Assembly (NCBI GenBank): GCA_958370325.1
Contig: CATXJW010000006.1
Location: 15,338-79,337, forward strand
Direction of reading: 5' to 3'
Length of the DNA stretch: 64,000 nt
DNA from: an uncultured Collinsella sp.
Lineage (GTDB): Bacteria; Actinomycetota; Coriobacteriia; Coriobacteriales; Coriobacteriaceae
The notes under the pieces were generated by a model. It had not been told where the DNA came from. It was given only the letters and a program-made list of their open reading frames with translations, and made no database searches. Of the stretch, positions 44,681 to 54,322 are shown piece after piece; within the stretch, counting starts at the first letter, position 1; each line of letters begins with the position of its first letter. Made by a program: the position numbers and the translations under genes.

Positions 44681-45898
44681 ATGGCTATTCATATTGTTGA
44701 GGAAGCGAACCGTTGCCTTGGGTGCAAGAAGGCGTTCTGCCAGCTTAAAGGCTGCCCGGTGCAGACGCCTATTCCGCAGGTCATCGACCTGTTTAAGCAG
44801 CGCCGTCTGGAAGAGGCAGGTGAGCTGCTGTTCCAGAACAACCCCATGAGCGCGGTCTGCTCCATGATCTGCAACCATTCGGGTCAGTGCGAGGGCGCGT
44901 GCATTCAGGGCCGCAAGGGCGCACCGGTGCATTTTTCGAGTATCGAGAACTATATCTCGACGGCATATTTGGATCGTAGGGAGTGGAAGCCCGCGCCGTC
45001 GTGCGGCAAGCAGGTTGCCGTGGTCGGTTCCGGTCCTGCCGGCATTACCGTGGCCATTAAGATGGCCCAGCTGGGCTGTACCGTCACGGTGTTTGAACAG
45101 CGCCCCGAGATCGGCGGCGTGCTGGAGTACGGCATCCCCGAGTTTCGCCTGCCCCGCGCTCTCGTGCAAAAGTACCGTCACGTGATGTGCTCGCTTGGCG
45201 TGCGCGTCCGTCCCTCGACCACCATCGGTGGTGCGCTGCATATCGACGACCTGCTGCGCGACGGCTACGATGCGGTCTTTGTCGGCACCGGTACCTGGCG
45301 CGCCCGCAAGCTGGGTATTCCCGGCGAGTCGCGTGGCAACGTACTGTTTGGTATCGATTACCTGGTCGATCCCACGAGCGTGGCGATCGGTCAGAACGTG
45401 GCGGTTATCGGCGCCGGCAACGTGGCCATGGATGTTGCCCGTACGGCCCTGCGCTCGGGTGCTCGCAAGGTTACCGTGTATGCCCGATCGCACCATATCT
45501 CGGCCATCGATGACGAGGTGGAGCTGACCGAGCTTGACGGTGCCGAGATCGTGCGCGGCAAGGCGATCTGCGCCATCGACGATAACGGTCCGGTGTTCGA
45601 GACGGCTATCTTTGACGAGGACGACAACGTGGTGGGCTACGAGGAAGAACTTGACCATGTGCCCGCCGACACGGTTGTGATTGCGGCCTCGCAGGTACCC
45701 AAGGACAAACTGGTGCTTACGACGGGCGGTCTGGAGACCGACCATCGCGGCCTTCTTTCGGTCGATGAGCACGGCATGACCACCGTGCCGGGCGTCTTTG
45801 CCGCCGGCGACGTCGTCAACGGCCCGCTCACCGTGGTCCATGCCGTGGCCGGCGCCAAGCTCGCCGTCGAAGGCATGACCAGCTACCTGGGCATCTAA
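44681..45898 (+). CDS. GltD/NfnB-like FAD-NAD(P) oxidoreductase
   Basis: This 405-residue protein has an N-terminal Fe-S domain (NRCLGCKKAFCQLKGCPVQTPIP and CSMICNHSGQCEGAC) and two dinucleotide-binding folds: VAVVGSGPAGITVAIKMAQLG for FAD and VAVIGAGNVAMDVARTAL for NAD(P). It ends with the AAGDVVNGPLTVVHAV FAD segment. It matches glutamate synthase small subunits and the NfnB family. No large subunit is encoded nearby, so it may pass electrons to an unlinked partner. It closes the pectin operon 50 bp after the TIM-barrel gene; whether it serves that pathway is unclear. Confidence 0.87.
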   Translation: MAIHIVEEANRCLGCKKAFCQLKGCPVQTPIPQVIDLFKQRRLEEAGELLFQNNPMSAVCSMICNHSGQCEGACIQGRKGAPVHFSSIENYISTAYLDRREWKPAPSCGKQVAVVGSGPAGITVAIKMAQLGCTVTVFEQRPEIGGVLEYGIPEFRLPRALVQKYRHVMCSLGVRVRPSTTIGGALHIDDLLRDGYDAVFVGTGTWRARKLGIPGESRGNVLFGIDYLVDPTSVAIGQNVAVIGAGNVAMDVARTALRSGARKVTVYARSHHISAIDDEVELTELDGAEIVRGKAICAIDDNGPVFETAIFDEDDNVVGYEEELDHVPADTVVIAASQVPKDKLVLTTGGLETDHRGLLSVDEHGMTTVPGVFAAGDVVNGPLTVVHAVAGAKLAVEGMTSYLGI

Positions 45899-45913
45899 CC
45901 CATCCCATCCGTC

Positions 45914-45986
45914 AGTTGCGGTGAAATACGGACTGTTTTGGCTGTCAAAGGCCCTGTCTACTCCGTATTCCACCGCAACTTTTTTG
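45914..45986. repeat. 67-bp inverted-repeat element, copy 1
   Basis: Nineteen-nt arms AGTTGCGGTGAAATACGGA (45914-45932) and its complement (45962-45980) surround a 29-nt loop, followed by TTTTTT. It separates the converging GltD-like and kdpE genes and may terminate both. It matches copy 2 at 62 of 67 positions. Confidence 0.85.
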
Positions 45987-45995
45987 TGGGGTGGG

Positions 45996-46700
45996 CTAGA
46001 GACGCTGCATGCGGTACCCGACACCCATGTGCGTCTGAATCATCTTGGGGTGAGAGGGGTCTGCCTCGATCTTCTTGCGCAGGGTGCGCATGAACACGCG
46101 CAGGCTCGCCAGATCGCTGTCCCAGCTCGTGCCCCATATCTCGCGGGTGATGAAGGTGTGGGTGAGCACCTTGTCGATGTTTTTCGCCAGAAGGACGAGC
46201 AATTTGTACTCGGTTGGGGTGAGCGAGAGCTCGCGTCCGTCTTTCGTCGCGTATCCCGCGGCGTAGTCGATATGCAGCGGACCGTTGTCGAACGTGCTCG
46301 CTTCTGTCGACTCGCTCGACGCCATCGATGAGCGCCTCAAATTCGCGCGGACGCGCGCGAGCAGCTCATCCACAGAAAAGGGCTTGGTGAGGTAGTCGTC
46401 TGCCCCTGCGTCAAGTGCTGCAATCTTGTCGGAATCTTCGGAGCGCGCCGAAATGACGATAATGGGGACTGCCGACCAGCTTCGGATCTTCGTGATGACC
46501 TCGATACCGTCAATGTCGGGAAGGCCGAGGTCGAGCATGATGAGGCTGGGGCCGTGCGACACCGCATCCATGATGGCGGCCTGGCCGTTGCAAACCTTGC
46601 TCACGACATAGCCGTGGAGGTCAAGCGCGGTCGAAACGAGGTTTTGAACGGTCAGGTCATCTTCGACCAGGAGGATGCGTGGCTTAGCGGCATTATTCAT
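45996..46700 (-). CDS. kdpE: KdpE response regulator
   Basis: This 234-residue OmpR-family regulator activates kdpFABC under potassium limitation. The receiver domain has the phosphorylated Asp in MLDLGLPDIDG and acidic residues in LLVEDDLT. The C-terminal winged helix contains LTPTEYKLLVLLAKN and the terminal GVGYRMQRL. The ATG overlaps the end of kdpD by eight bases, so translation is coupled. The frame is open further upstream inside kdpD, but MNNAAKPRILLVEDD is the natural start. Confidence 0.96.
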   Translation of the reverse strand: MNNAAKPRILLVEDDLTVQNLVSTALDLHGYVVSKVCNGQAAIMDAVSHGPSLIMLDLGLPDIDGIEVITKIRSWSAVPIIVISARSEDSDKIAALDAGADDYLTKPFSVDELLARVRANLRRSSMASSESTEASTFDNGPLHIDYAAGYATKDGRELSLTPTEYKLLVLLAKNIDKVLTHTFITREIWGTSWDSDLASLRVFMRTLRKKIEADPSHPKMIQTHMGVGYRMQRL

Positions 46701-49428
46701 GAATCTCGATCTCCTCGGCGGGCAGGGTAAAACGGAAGACGGCCCCATGGGGGTGGTTGTCGCGAGCTTCGATGACGCCGCCATGCGCCTCCACGATGGA
46801 ACGGCAGAGCGACAGCCCAAGGCCGATGCTTCGACGCGAATCCACGGGCCGCGTATTGCTTGAGGTGAAGAAGCGCTCAAAGATATGAGGCTTGTCGCAG
46901 TCTGCCACACCCGGCCCATCGTCTGCGACGTCCACCACGACGAACGCACCCTCGCGACGTGCGCTGATGGTGACAGTTGAGTCCTCGGGCGTGTATTTGA
47001 AGGCGTTCATGATGAGATTCGTAAGCACCTGCATGATGAGATGGACGTCGATGCGTACCAGCAGGATGTCGTCAGTGTGCTCGATGGTGACGGTACGTCC
47101 ATGCGATGCTTGGGCGACATGGCTGAGGGCGGCCTCGATGACCTCGTCGATGAGCTCGGATGTGAAGTTGAGGCGAATGGTGCCGTCCTCGACGCGTGTG
47201 ATGGCGAGGAGGTTCTCCACGGTATCGATAAGCCAGAGGGAGTCGTCGTAGATGGCATCGGCAAGATCGCAGCGTTGTTCGATGCTGAGCTTCTCGTCGC
47301 TCTTCCGAAGGATTGCCGCAGATCCGGAGATAGCCGTGAGGGGTGTCCTCAAATCGTGGCCGATGGAGCGCAAAAGGTTGGCACGCAGCTGCTCGTTTTT
47401 CGCCAAGACCGCAGCTTCTTCGCGCTCTTGCGCCGCCCGGTCGCTTTCGAGCGCCAAGGCGCATTCACCTACGATAGATAGGACGATCGAATGCTCGAAG
47501 GCTTCGATCTCGCGCCCCTCCAGGGCGATGCCGATGACACCGAATACTTTGTCGCCGGTGCGAACCGCGAGGTAGAGACAGCGCGCCTCAGGCAGGGTCC
47601 GCGTGCTTGCGCCCGCGCGCTTGTTGTTGGTATAGGTCCAGGTTGCAACGGCGCGCTCGTAATCGGTGAGCAGCGACGCGGATCGGTTTTCGGTGCCAGC
47701 GGACTCATAGAGCGCCTTGCCGAGCGTGCCGTGTTCAGCGGAGTAGAAGACCACGTCGAGTTTTAGCAGTTTGATGAGTTGGTTCATGGTGACGCGGGCG
47801 CACTCCTCCGCGCTATGGGCTTGCTGCAAGAGCTGGTTCGTTTCGAGGAGTACGCGCGTTTTGAATGCATTCTCGGCGGAGGTACGGGCGTTGTCGGCGA
47901 TGCGCGCAGTTAACTCGCCGGCGACCATAGCGGTAGCGAACATGATGCCGAACGTGACCAGATAGCTTCGGTCGTAGCTGGCGAGCGAAAACAGAGGCGT
48001 GACGAAGCAGAAGTTGTAAAGCACTACAGAGAGCACGCTCGATACGATCGTGCAGATACGCCCCGTCGTGGTGACGGCGGTCAGCAGGGCCGTGAGGATA
48101 TAGAGGGATATGATGCTGGAATCGGCAAAACCCAGATGGCGGAAAGCCGTGCCGATCGCCGTGGCGACAAGAGAGAGGGCCAGCGTGCGAAGCACGTCAC
48201 GGCTGCTGGGCGGCTGCAGGGCGAGCGCACGACGGCGTCCTTCGGGTCGGGAGGGCGGAGTCGACTGGTCTGGAATGATGTAAATGTCGAGGTTCGGGGC
48301 GAATGTTATGAGCTGTTCTACGAGAGATTTGCGGCCGAAGAGGGCCTGACGGACGCTGCTACGCTCGCCCGTGCGCCCCATGACGATCTTCGAAATACCC
48401 GACAGGCGCGCGAACTCGGAGATCTGAAACGCGATGTCGTCGCCATAGACGGTTTCCATATGTGCTCCGAGCTGTTCGGCTAGGGCGATATTGGCTGCAA
48501 GCTTGGCGCGCTCATTATCGCTCATGGCCTGCGCGCGCGGGCTCTCTACGAACAGGGCGACGAGCTCGCTGCGAAACGCTTTCGCCATGCGTGCGGCGGC
48601 ACGGACGATGCGGGGATTAGTCGGCGCCGGGGAGACACAGACTAAGATACGCTCCCTGGTGTAGTAGTCACGGTTTCCCAGCACGCGTGCGGCGTCTGTG
48701 AGGTAGCCGGTGCGATCGGCGCAGCGGCGCAGCGCGATTTCTCGGAGTGCGGTGAGGTTCTCGACGGTAAAAAAATGCTGTTGCGCTCGGTCGGCTTGTG
48801 CGGGACGGTAGACGAGGCCGGCGCGAAGGCGCTCAAGTAGGTCTTCGGGCTCTATGTCGACGAGCTCGACCTGGTCGGCATCATCGAAGATACGGTCGGG
48901 GATTCGTTCGCTCACGACAACGCCGGTGATGGATGCAACCATGTCGTTTAGGCTCTCGATATGCTGAACATTCACGGTCGTATAGACGTCGATGCCCGCA
49001 TGTAGAAGTTCCTCGACGTCTTGATAGCGTTTGTCGTGGCGAGACCCCGGCGCATTCGTATGGGCGAGCTCGTCGACAAGGATGAGCTGAGGGGCGCGCT
49101 CAATAGCCGCATCTAGGTCGAACTCGCTGAGCGCAATGCCGTTGTGCTCGATGAGTTTACAGGGCACGTTCTCAAGCCCTTGTGCAAGATGGGCAGTTGC
49201 CGGACGTTCGTGCGGCTCGATGTATCCCGCGACGACGTCGACACCTCGCCGCTTGGCGGCGTGGGCGGCTTGAAGCATCGCATAGGTTTTGCCTGCGCCA
49301 GCAGCGTAGCCAAAGAAAATCTTGAGGTGTCCCCGGCTGGTTCGAGCGTCATCGGCGACCTCGTCTTTCTCAATTGCCTTGAGGATGAGGTCTGGATTGA
49401 CGCGAGTGTCCGATGCGTCGCGCTGCAT
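46693..49428 (-). CDS. kdpD: KdpD sensor histidine kinase
   Basis: This 911-residue membrane sensor has domains in order: an N-terminal KdpD domain with Walker A GYAAGAGKT and Walker B ILVDELAHTNAPGSRH, a USP-like domain (residues about 240-370), four hydrophobic DUF4118 segments near 390-500, a GAF-like domain, then HisKA with the phosphorylated His in SIGHDLRTPL and HATPase with N, G1 (DDGPGV) and G2 (GLGLSL) boxes. The start has GAAAGG upstream. It is divergent from kdpFABC, which it controls through KdpE. Confidence 0.96.
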   Translation of the reverse strand: MQRDASDTRVNPDLILKAIEKDEVADDARTSRGHLKIFFGYAAGAGKTYAMLQAAHAAKRRGVDVVAGYIEPHERPATAHLAQGLENVPCKLIEHNGIALSEFDLDAAIERAPQLILVDELAHTNAPGSRHDKRYQDVEELLHAGIDVYTTVNVQHIESLNDMVASITGVVVSERIPDRIFDDADQVELVDIEPEDLLERLRAGLVYRPAQADRAQQHFFTVENLTALREIALRRCADRTGYLTDAARVLGNRDYYTRERILVCVSPAPTNPRIVRAAARMAKAFRSELVALFVESPRAQAMSDNERAKLAANIALAEQLGAHMETVYGDDIAFQISEFARLSGISKIVMGRTGERSSVRQALFGRKSLVEQLITFAPNLDIYIIPDQSTPPSRPEGRRRALALQPPSSRDVLRTLALSLVATAIGTAFRHLGFADSSIISLYILTALLTAVTTTGRICTIVSSVLSVVLYNFCFVTPLFSLASYDRSYLVTFGIMFATAMVAGELTARIADNARTSAENAFKTRVLLETNQLLQQAHSAEECARVTMNQLIKLLKLDVVFYSAEHGTLGKALYESAGTENRSASLLTDYERAVATWTYTNNKRAGASTRTLPEARCLYLAVRTGDKVFGVIGIALEGREIEAFEHSIVLSIVGECALALESDRAAQEREEAAVLAKNEQLRANLLRSIGHDLRTPLTAISGSAAILRKSDEKLSIEQRCDLADAIYDDSLWLIDTVENLLAITRVEDGTIRLNFTSELIDEVIEAALSHVAQASHGRTVTIEHTDDILLVRIDVHLIMQVLTNLIMNAFKYTPEDSTVTISARREGAFVVVDVADDGPGVADCDKPHIFERFFTSSNTRPVDSRRSIGLGLSLCRSIVEAHGGVIEARDNHPHGAVFRFTLPAEEIEIHE

Positions 49429-49539
49429 AGCGTAGCCTTTCTGAAGCGTTGTCCATGCGTGCATACGCGGCGAGGACGCCACTGTATGCTCGCGAGGTCG
49501 AGTATAGGCGCACTGCAGCCGCAATAGTGCTTTCTACCT

Positions 49540-49557
49540 GCATCTTTACGGCATCTT
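49540..49557. promoter_or_regulatory. candidate KdpE direct repeats
   Basis: GCATCTT occurs at 49540-49546 and 49551-49557, an 11-bp period typical of OmpR-family tandem binding. The site lies in the gap between the divergent kdpD and kdpF genes. The rest of that 243-bp gap holds a weak inverted repeat near 49600-49630. Confidence 0.45.
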
Positions 49558-49671
49558 AAGGTCGTGAGCCCCAGCCCTCACGCCTCTTTAATCCCTAGAA
49601 GCGTTTACTGTCCCCAGACGCTTGCGAGAGCAGGCGTCCGAGACATCGGACCGCGCGTGAAAGGGGCGGTA

Positions 49672-49758
49672 ATGGACATCCTCATTCCCATTATCGGAGT
49701 CGTCTGCATTGGACTCTTTATCTATTACATCTACATTCTGATGAGGAGTGATTCGTAA
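49672..49758 (+). CDS. kdpF: KdpF small membrane subunit
   Basis: This 28-residue peptide, almost wholly one hydrophobic helix with MDILIPIIGVVCIG at the start and a short basic end, matches KdpF in size and position directly before kdpA. AAAGGGGCGG precedes the ATG. KdpF stabilises the KdpFABC complex. Confidence 0.85.
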   Translation: MDILIPIIGVVCIGLFIYYIYILMRSDS

Positions 49759-49761
49759 ACT

Positions 49762-51585
49762 ATGGACGCTGCGATTCAGTACATCTTGTACTTTGCCGTG
49801 CTCGTCGTCCTGGCCGTTCCGCTCGGTCGATTCATGGCCCATATCATGGATGGCGAGCATACGTTCCTGTCGCCTGTGATTTCCCCTGTGGAGCGTGGCG
49901 TCTATCGTCTGCTTCGCATCGACGCGGCAGAGCAGATGGGGTGTAGGCGCTATCTGGCGAGCGTGCTGGTCTTTTCGGGGATCGGCCTCGTGGCCCTTGT
50001 GGCACTCCAGACGCTTCAGTCCTTCTTGCCAGGCAATCCCCAGCACCTGCCGGGTGTGTCATGGGACCTGTCGTTCAATACGGCTGCTTCCTTCATAACC
50101 AACACCAATTGGCAATCCTATTCCGGTGAGACCACCCTGTCCTACTTTGTGCAGTTCATGGGCCTCACCGTGCAGAACTTCGTTTCCGCTGGCACCGGTA
50201 TTGCGGTCATGTTCGCGCTGGTCCGCGGCTTCCGTCAGGTCAAGGAGCAGGGTCTGGGTTCCTTCTGGGTCGACCTCACCCGCACCGTCCTGTATGTGCT
50301 CATCCCGCTGAACCTCGTGTTCGGCATCTGCCTGGCTGCCGGTGGCGTCATCTCCAACTTCCAGCCGGCTCAGAAGGCTGAGCTCGTAGAGCCCGTCGCT
50401 GTCCAGCCTAATGCAGACGGCGGCTGGAGCGTCATCGACGGCGCCCAGATCGAGGGCGACACGGTCAAGGTCGACGGCAAGGTTGTCGAGGACGCGCGCG
50501 TGGTCACCGAGCAGTTCCTGCCCCAGGGTCCCGCGGCTCCTCAGATTGCCATCAAGCAGTCCGGCACCAACGGCGGCGGCTTCTTCGGCGTGAACTCCGC
50601 CCATCCGTATGAGAACCCCAGTGCCTTCACCAACATCATCGAGATGACCAGCCTGCTGCTGATCCCGGCCGCCTGCTGCTTCACCTTCGGTATCGGCGTC
50701 AAGAACGCCAAGCAGGGCAAGGCTATCTTCGCGGCGATGCTTATCCTGCTGGTGATCTTCACCGGCATCATCGCCGTTAACGAGCATGCGGGCACCCCGC
50801 AGCTGGCCGATGGCGGAGCGGTCAATATCGAGATGACCGACGGCCAGGCCGGCGGCAACATGGAAGGCAAGGAGAGCCGCTTCGGTATCGCCTCCTCTTC
50901 CACCTGGTCCGCTTTCACGACGGCTGCTTCCAACGGCTCGGTCAACTCCATGCACGACTCCTACACCCCGCTCGGCGGGTTTGTCCAGATGCTCCAGATA
51001 GCGCTGGGCGAGGTCGTCTTCGGCGGCGTGGGCTGTGGCCTGTACGGCATGATCGGCTTCGCCATCCTCACGGTGTTCATCGCCGGCCTTATGGTCGGAC
51101 GCACGCCTGAGTTCCTGGGCAAGAAGATCGAGCCGGGCGAGATGCGCTGGGCAGTTGTCCTGTGCCTGGCAACTCCGTTTGCCATTCTGGTGTGCTCGGC
51201 CATCGCCTGCATGGTGCCCGGTCTTGCCGACCAGCTCAACAATGGTGGCGCGCACGGCTTCTCCGAGGTGCTGTATGCCTTCACCTCATGCGGCGGCAAC
51301 AACGGCTCGGCGTTTGCAGGTATGAACTGCAACATTCCCTGGATCAACGTCATGCTCGGCCTCGAGATGCTGTTCGCCCGCTTCATGCCCATCATCGGTA
51401 CGCTGGCTATCGCCGGCTCGCTGGCCAAGAAGGGTAAGGTCGCCGAGAGCGCCGGTACCCTGTCCACCACCAACGGCATGTTCGTATTCCTGCTCGTGTT
51501 CATCGTTCTACTGATCGGTGCCCTGAGCTTCTTCCCGGCCCTGGCGCTTGGCCCCGTTGCCGAGTTCTTCCAGATGATTGCGTAA
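49762..51585 (+). CDS. kdpA: KdpA potassium-translocating subunit
   Basis: This 607-residue channel-like subunit of the Kdp ATPase has about ten hydrophobic segments and four selectivity-filter-like regions, including FITNTNWQSYSGE, SGTNGGGFFGVNSAHPYENP and FTSCGGNNGSAF. Length is slightly above the E. coli protein (557), with an extended external loop near residues 205-260 rich in charged residues. Three bases after kdpF. Confidence 0.97.
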   Translation: MDAAIQYILYFAVLVVLAVPLGRFMAHIMDGEHTFLSPVISPVERGVYRLLRIDAAEQMGCRRYLASVLVFSGIGLVALVALQTLQSFLPGNPQHLPGVSWDLSFNTAASFITNTNWQSYSGETTLSYFVQFMGLTVQNFVSAGTGIAVMFALVRGFRQVKEQGLGSFWVDLTRTVLYVLIPLNLVFGICLAAGGVISNFQPAQKAELVEPVAVQPNADGGWSVIDGAQIEGDTVKVDGKVVEDARVVTEQFLPQGPAAPQIAIKQSGTNGGGFFGVNSAHPYENPSAFTNIIEMTSLLLIPAACCFTFGIGVKNAKQGKAIFAAMLILLVIFTGIIAVNEHAGTPQLADGGAVNIEMTDGQAGGNMEGKESRFGIASSSTWSAFTTAASNGSVNSMHDSYTPLGGFVQMLQIALGEVVFGGVGCGLYGMIGFAILTVFIAGLMVGRTPEFLGKKIEPGEMRWAVVLCLATPFAILVCSAIACMVPGLADQLNNGGAHGFSEVLYAFTSCGGNNGSAFAGMNCNIPWINVMLGLEMLFARFMPIIGTLAIAGSLAKKGKVAESAGTLSTTNGMFVFLLVFIVLLIGALSFFPALALGPVAEFFQMIA

Positions 51586-51601
51586 AGGAGGGCGCAGATT
51601 T

Positions 51602-53656
51602 ATGACTATGCAAAAAGACATGATGGGCCGCGCGGTCCGCGACTCGTTTGCCAAGCTGGATCCTCGCGTCCAGATTCAAAACCCGGTCATGTTCCTGGTG
51701 TGGCTTTCCTCCGTCATGACCTCCGTCCTGGCCGTCGCTTCCATCTTCGGTGTGCAGGACGCGGGTGTGCCCACTTACTATGTGGTCGCCATCGCGGTCA
51801 TCCTGTGGCTCACCGACCTGTTCTCGAACTTCGCCGAGGCGCTTGCCGAGGGCCGCGGTAAGGCCCAGGCCGATTCCCTGCGTGCGGCCAAGAAGGATGT
51901 CGAGGCCCATCGCATCGAGTCCGTTGAGGACAAGGAGCACTTTACCGTCGTTCCCGGCACCGAGCTCACGCGCGGCGACCTGGTGATCGTACGCGCCGGC
52001 GAGCAGATTCCCGGCGACGGCGACGTCATCGAGGGCGCTGCCTCCGTTGACGAGTCCGCCATCACCGGCGAGTCCGCCCCCGTGGTCCGCGAGGCCGGCG
52101 GCGACCGCTCTGCCGTTACCGGCGGTACCACGGTGCTGTCCGACTGGATCATCGTCAAGATCTCCAGCGAGCCCGGCCAGAGCTTCCTGGACAAGATGAT
52201 CGCGATGGTCGAGGGTGCCGCGCGTAAGAAGACCCCTAACGAGATTGCTCTGGAGATCTTCCTGGTGGCTCTCTCCATCGTCTTTATCCTGGTCACGTTG
52301 GCCCTGTATTGTTACTCCTGCTTCTCGTCCGGTCTTAACGACATGGTCAACCCCACGGCCGTGACCACGCTCGTGGCGCTGCTCGTGTGCCTGGCTCCCA
52401 CTACCATCGGCGCCCTTCTGTCCGCCATCGGCATCGCCGGCATGAGCCGTCTGAACGAGGCCAACGTGCTGGCCATGTCCGGCCGCGCCATCGAGGCCGC
52501 CGGCGATGTCGACATCCTCATGCTCGACAAGACCGGCACCATCACCCTGGGTAACCGCCAAGCCGCCGAGTTCATCCCGGTCGACGGCGTCGATCCCGCG
52601 GAGCTGGCCGATGCCGCCCAGCTTTCCTCGCTGGCCGACGAGACCCCCGAGGGCCGTTCCATCGTCGTGCTCGCCAAGGAGCAGTTCGGTCTGCGCGGCC
52701 GCACACTCGAGGATAAGGGCATGGAGTTCATCCCGTTCACCGCGGCAACGCGTATGTCCGGCGTGAACTACGAGGGCAATGAGATCCGCAAGGGCGCTGC
52801 CGATTCCGTGCGCACCTATGTGGAGGCAGCCGGCGGCGTGTGCTCCCAGGAGTGCGACGAGGTCGTCGAGCGCATCGCCAAGGCCGGCGGCACCCCGCTG
52901 GTCGTGACCAAGAACTGCCGCGTGCTGGGCGTTGTGTACCTCAAGGACATCGTCAAGTCCGGCGTGAAGGAGAAGTTCGCCGACCTGCGCAAGATGGGCA
53001 TCAAGACCATCATGGTGACGGGCGACAACCCGCTCACCGCCGCGGCAATCGCCGCCGAGGCCGGCGTTGACGACTTCCTGGCCGAGGCCACCCCCGAGGG
53101 CAAGCTCGAGAAGATCCGCGAGTTCCAGCGTGAGGGCCACCTGGTCGCCATGACCGGCGACGGCACCAACGATGCGCCCGCTCTGGCCCAGGCCGACGTC
53201 GCCGTGGCCATGAACACGGGCACCCAGGCTGCCAAGGAGGCCGGCAACATGGTCGACCTCGACTCCAGCCCCACCAAGCTCATCGAGGTCGTGCGTATTG
53301 GCAAGCAGCTGCTCATGACCCGCGGTTCGCTCACGACCTTCTCGGTGGCCAACGACGTGGCGAAGTACTTCGCTATCATCCCGGCCCTGTTCTCGCCGAT
53401 CTACCCGGGCCTTGGCGCGCTTAACATCCTCGGTCTGGCAAGCCCGCTGTCCGCGGTTCTTTCGGCCATCATCTATAACGCGCTCGTTATCGTCGCGCTG
53501 ATTCCGGCCGCGCTGAAGGGCGTTAAGTACCGCGAGGTCCCGTCCGGACAGCTGCTGACCCACAACCTGCTCGTGTGGGGTCTGGGCGGCATCGTTGCCC
53601 CGTTCGTATTCATCAAGCTCATCGACATGCTGCTCGCGTTCTGCGGCATTATGTAA
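51602..53656 (+). CDS. kdpB: KdpB P-type ATPase subunit
   Basis: This 684-residue ATP-hydrolysing subunit of the potassium pump has the TGES actuator motif (AITGESAPV), the phosphorylated Asp in DKTGTIT, the nucleotide domain and the hinge GDGTNDAPALAQADV. The ATG after AAAGGAGGGC is chosen. A start eight codons earlier overlaps the kdpA end. Middle gene of kdpFABC. Confidence 0.97.
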   Translation: MTMQKDMMGRAVRDSFAKLDPRVQIQNPVMFLVWLSSVMTSVLAVASIFGVQDAGVPTYYVVAIAVILWLTDLFSNFAEALAEGRGKAQADSLRAAKKDVEAHRIESVEDKEHFTVVPGTELTRGDLVIVRAGEQIPGDGDVIEGAASVDESAITGESAPVVREAGGDRSAVTGGTTVLSDWIIVKISSEPGQSFLDKMIAMVEGAARKKTPNEIALEIFLVALSIVFILVTLALYCYSCFSSGLNDMVNPTAVTTLVALLVCLAPTTIGALLSAIGIAGMSRLNEANVLAMSGRAIEAAGDVDILMLDKTGTITLGNRQAAEFIPVDGVDPAELADAAQLSSLADETPEGRSIVVLAKEQFGLRGRTLEDKGMEFIPFTAATRMSGVNYEGNEIRKGAADSVRTYVEAAGGVCSQECDEVVERIAKAGGTPLVVTKNCRVLGVVYLKDIVKSGVKEKFADLRKMGIKTIMVTGDNPLTAAAIAAEAGVDDFLAEATPEGKLEKIREFQREGHLVAMTGDGTNDAPALAQADVAVAMNTGTQAAKEAGNMVDLDSSPTKLIEVVRIGKQLLMTRGSLTTFSVANDVAKYFAIIPALFSPIYPGLGALNILGLASPLSAVLSAIIYNALVIVALIPAALKGVKYREVPSGQLLTHNLLVWGLGGIVAPFVFIKLIDMLLAFCGIM

Positions 53657-53668
53657 GTGGAGGTTTGT

Positions 53669-54259
53669 ATGTTCAAAGGTGTCGCATCGCGCGCACTGGG
53701 CGTGTTCGCGCTGTTTACCATCGTCTGCGGCCTGGGATACACGCTCGTGGTGACCGGCGTCGCACAGCTTGCGTTTCCGTACCAGGCGAACGGATCGCTC
53801 ATTACGGTCGACGGCAAGGTTATGGGTTCCGAGCTCATCGGCCAGAACTTCGATGACGAAGCCCACATGTGGGGTCGTATCCAGAACGTATCAATTGTCG
53901 AAGGCGAAGACGGCGAGCTCATGGCGTATGGTGCCCCGTCCAACCTGTCCCCGGCGAGTGAGGAGTATCGGCAGCTGATAGATGCGCGCGTGAAGAAGAT
54001 CTGCGCCGCCAACCCCGATGCTGATATGGACGCCGTGCCCGTCGACCTGGTGACGTGTTCGGGGTCCGGCCTCGACCCGGAGATCTCTCCGGATGCCGCC
54101 GAGTACCAGGTTCCACGCCTTGCCAAGGCAACGGGCAGGAGCGAAGACGAGGTGCGCGACATCATCGCCGCGTGCAGCAAGGGCCGTTTCCTCGGCGTGT
54201 TCGGCGAGCCCACGGTCAACGTGCTCAAGGTGAATCTTATGCTGGACGGCGCGCTGTAG
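53669..54259 (+). CDS. kdpC: KdpC subunit
   Basis: This 196-residue accessory subunit has one N-terminal membrane helix and an external domain containing GSELIGQNFDDEAHMWGR and the conserved VTCSGSGLDPEISP and FLGVFGEPTVNVLKVNL blocks. An ATG with GTGGAGG before it is preferred over an in-frame GTG at 53657 that directly follows the kdpB stop. It completes the Kdp complex. Confidence 0.96.
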   Translation: MFKGVASRALGVFALFTIVCGLGYTLVVTGVAQLAFPYQANGSLITVDGKVMGSELIGQNFDDEAHMWGRIQNVSIVEGEDGELMAYGAPSNLSPASEEYRQLIDARVKKICAANPDADMDAVPVDLVTCSGSGLDPEISPDAAEYQVPRLAKATGRSEDEVRDIIAACSKGRFLGVFGEPTVNVLKVNLMLDGAL

Positions 54260-54322
54260 GTGAGGGAGTGGCGGATGAGGGCATGATTGACTATCTGAGC
54301 CCTCAATTCCACCCCGCCCATC

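Noticed and set aside
49561..49671. Possible ydaO/c-di-AMP riboswitch before kdpF
   Set aside because: The leader is too short and lacks the multi-helix layout of that class. Only a weak local hairpin is visible.
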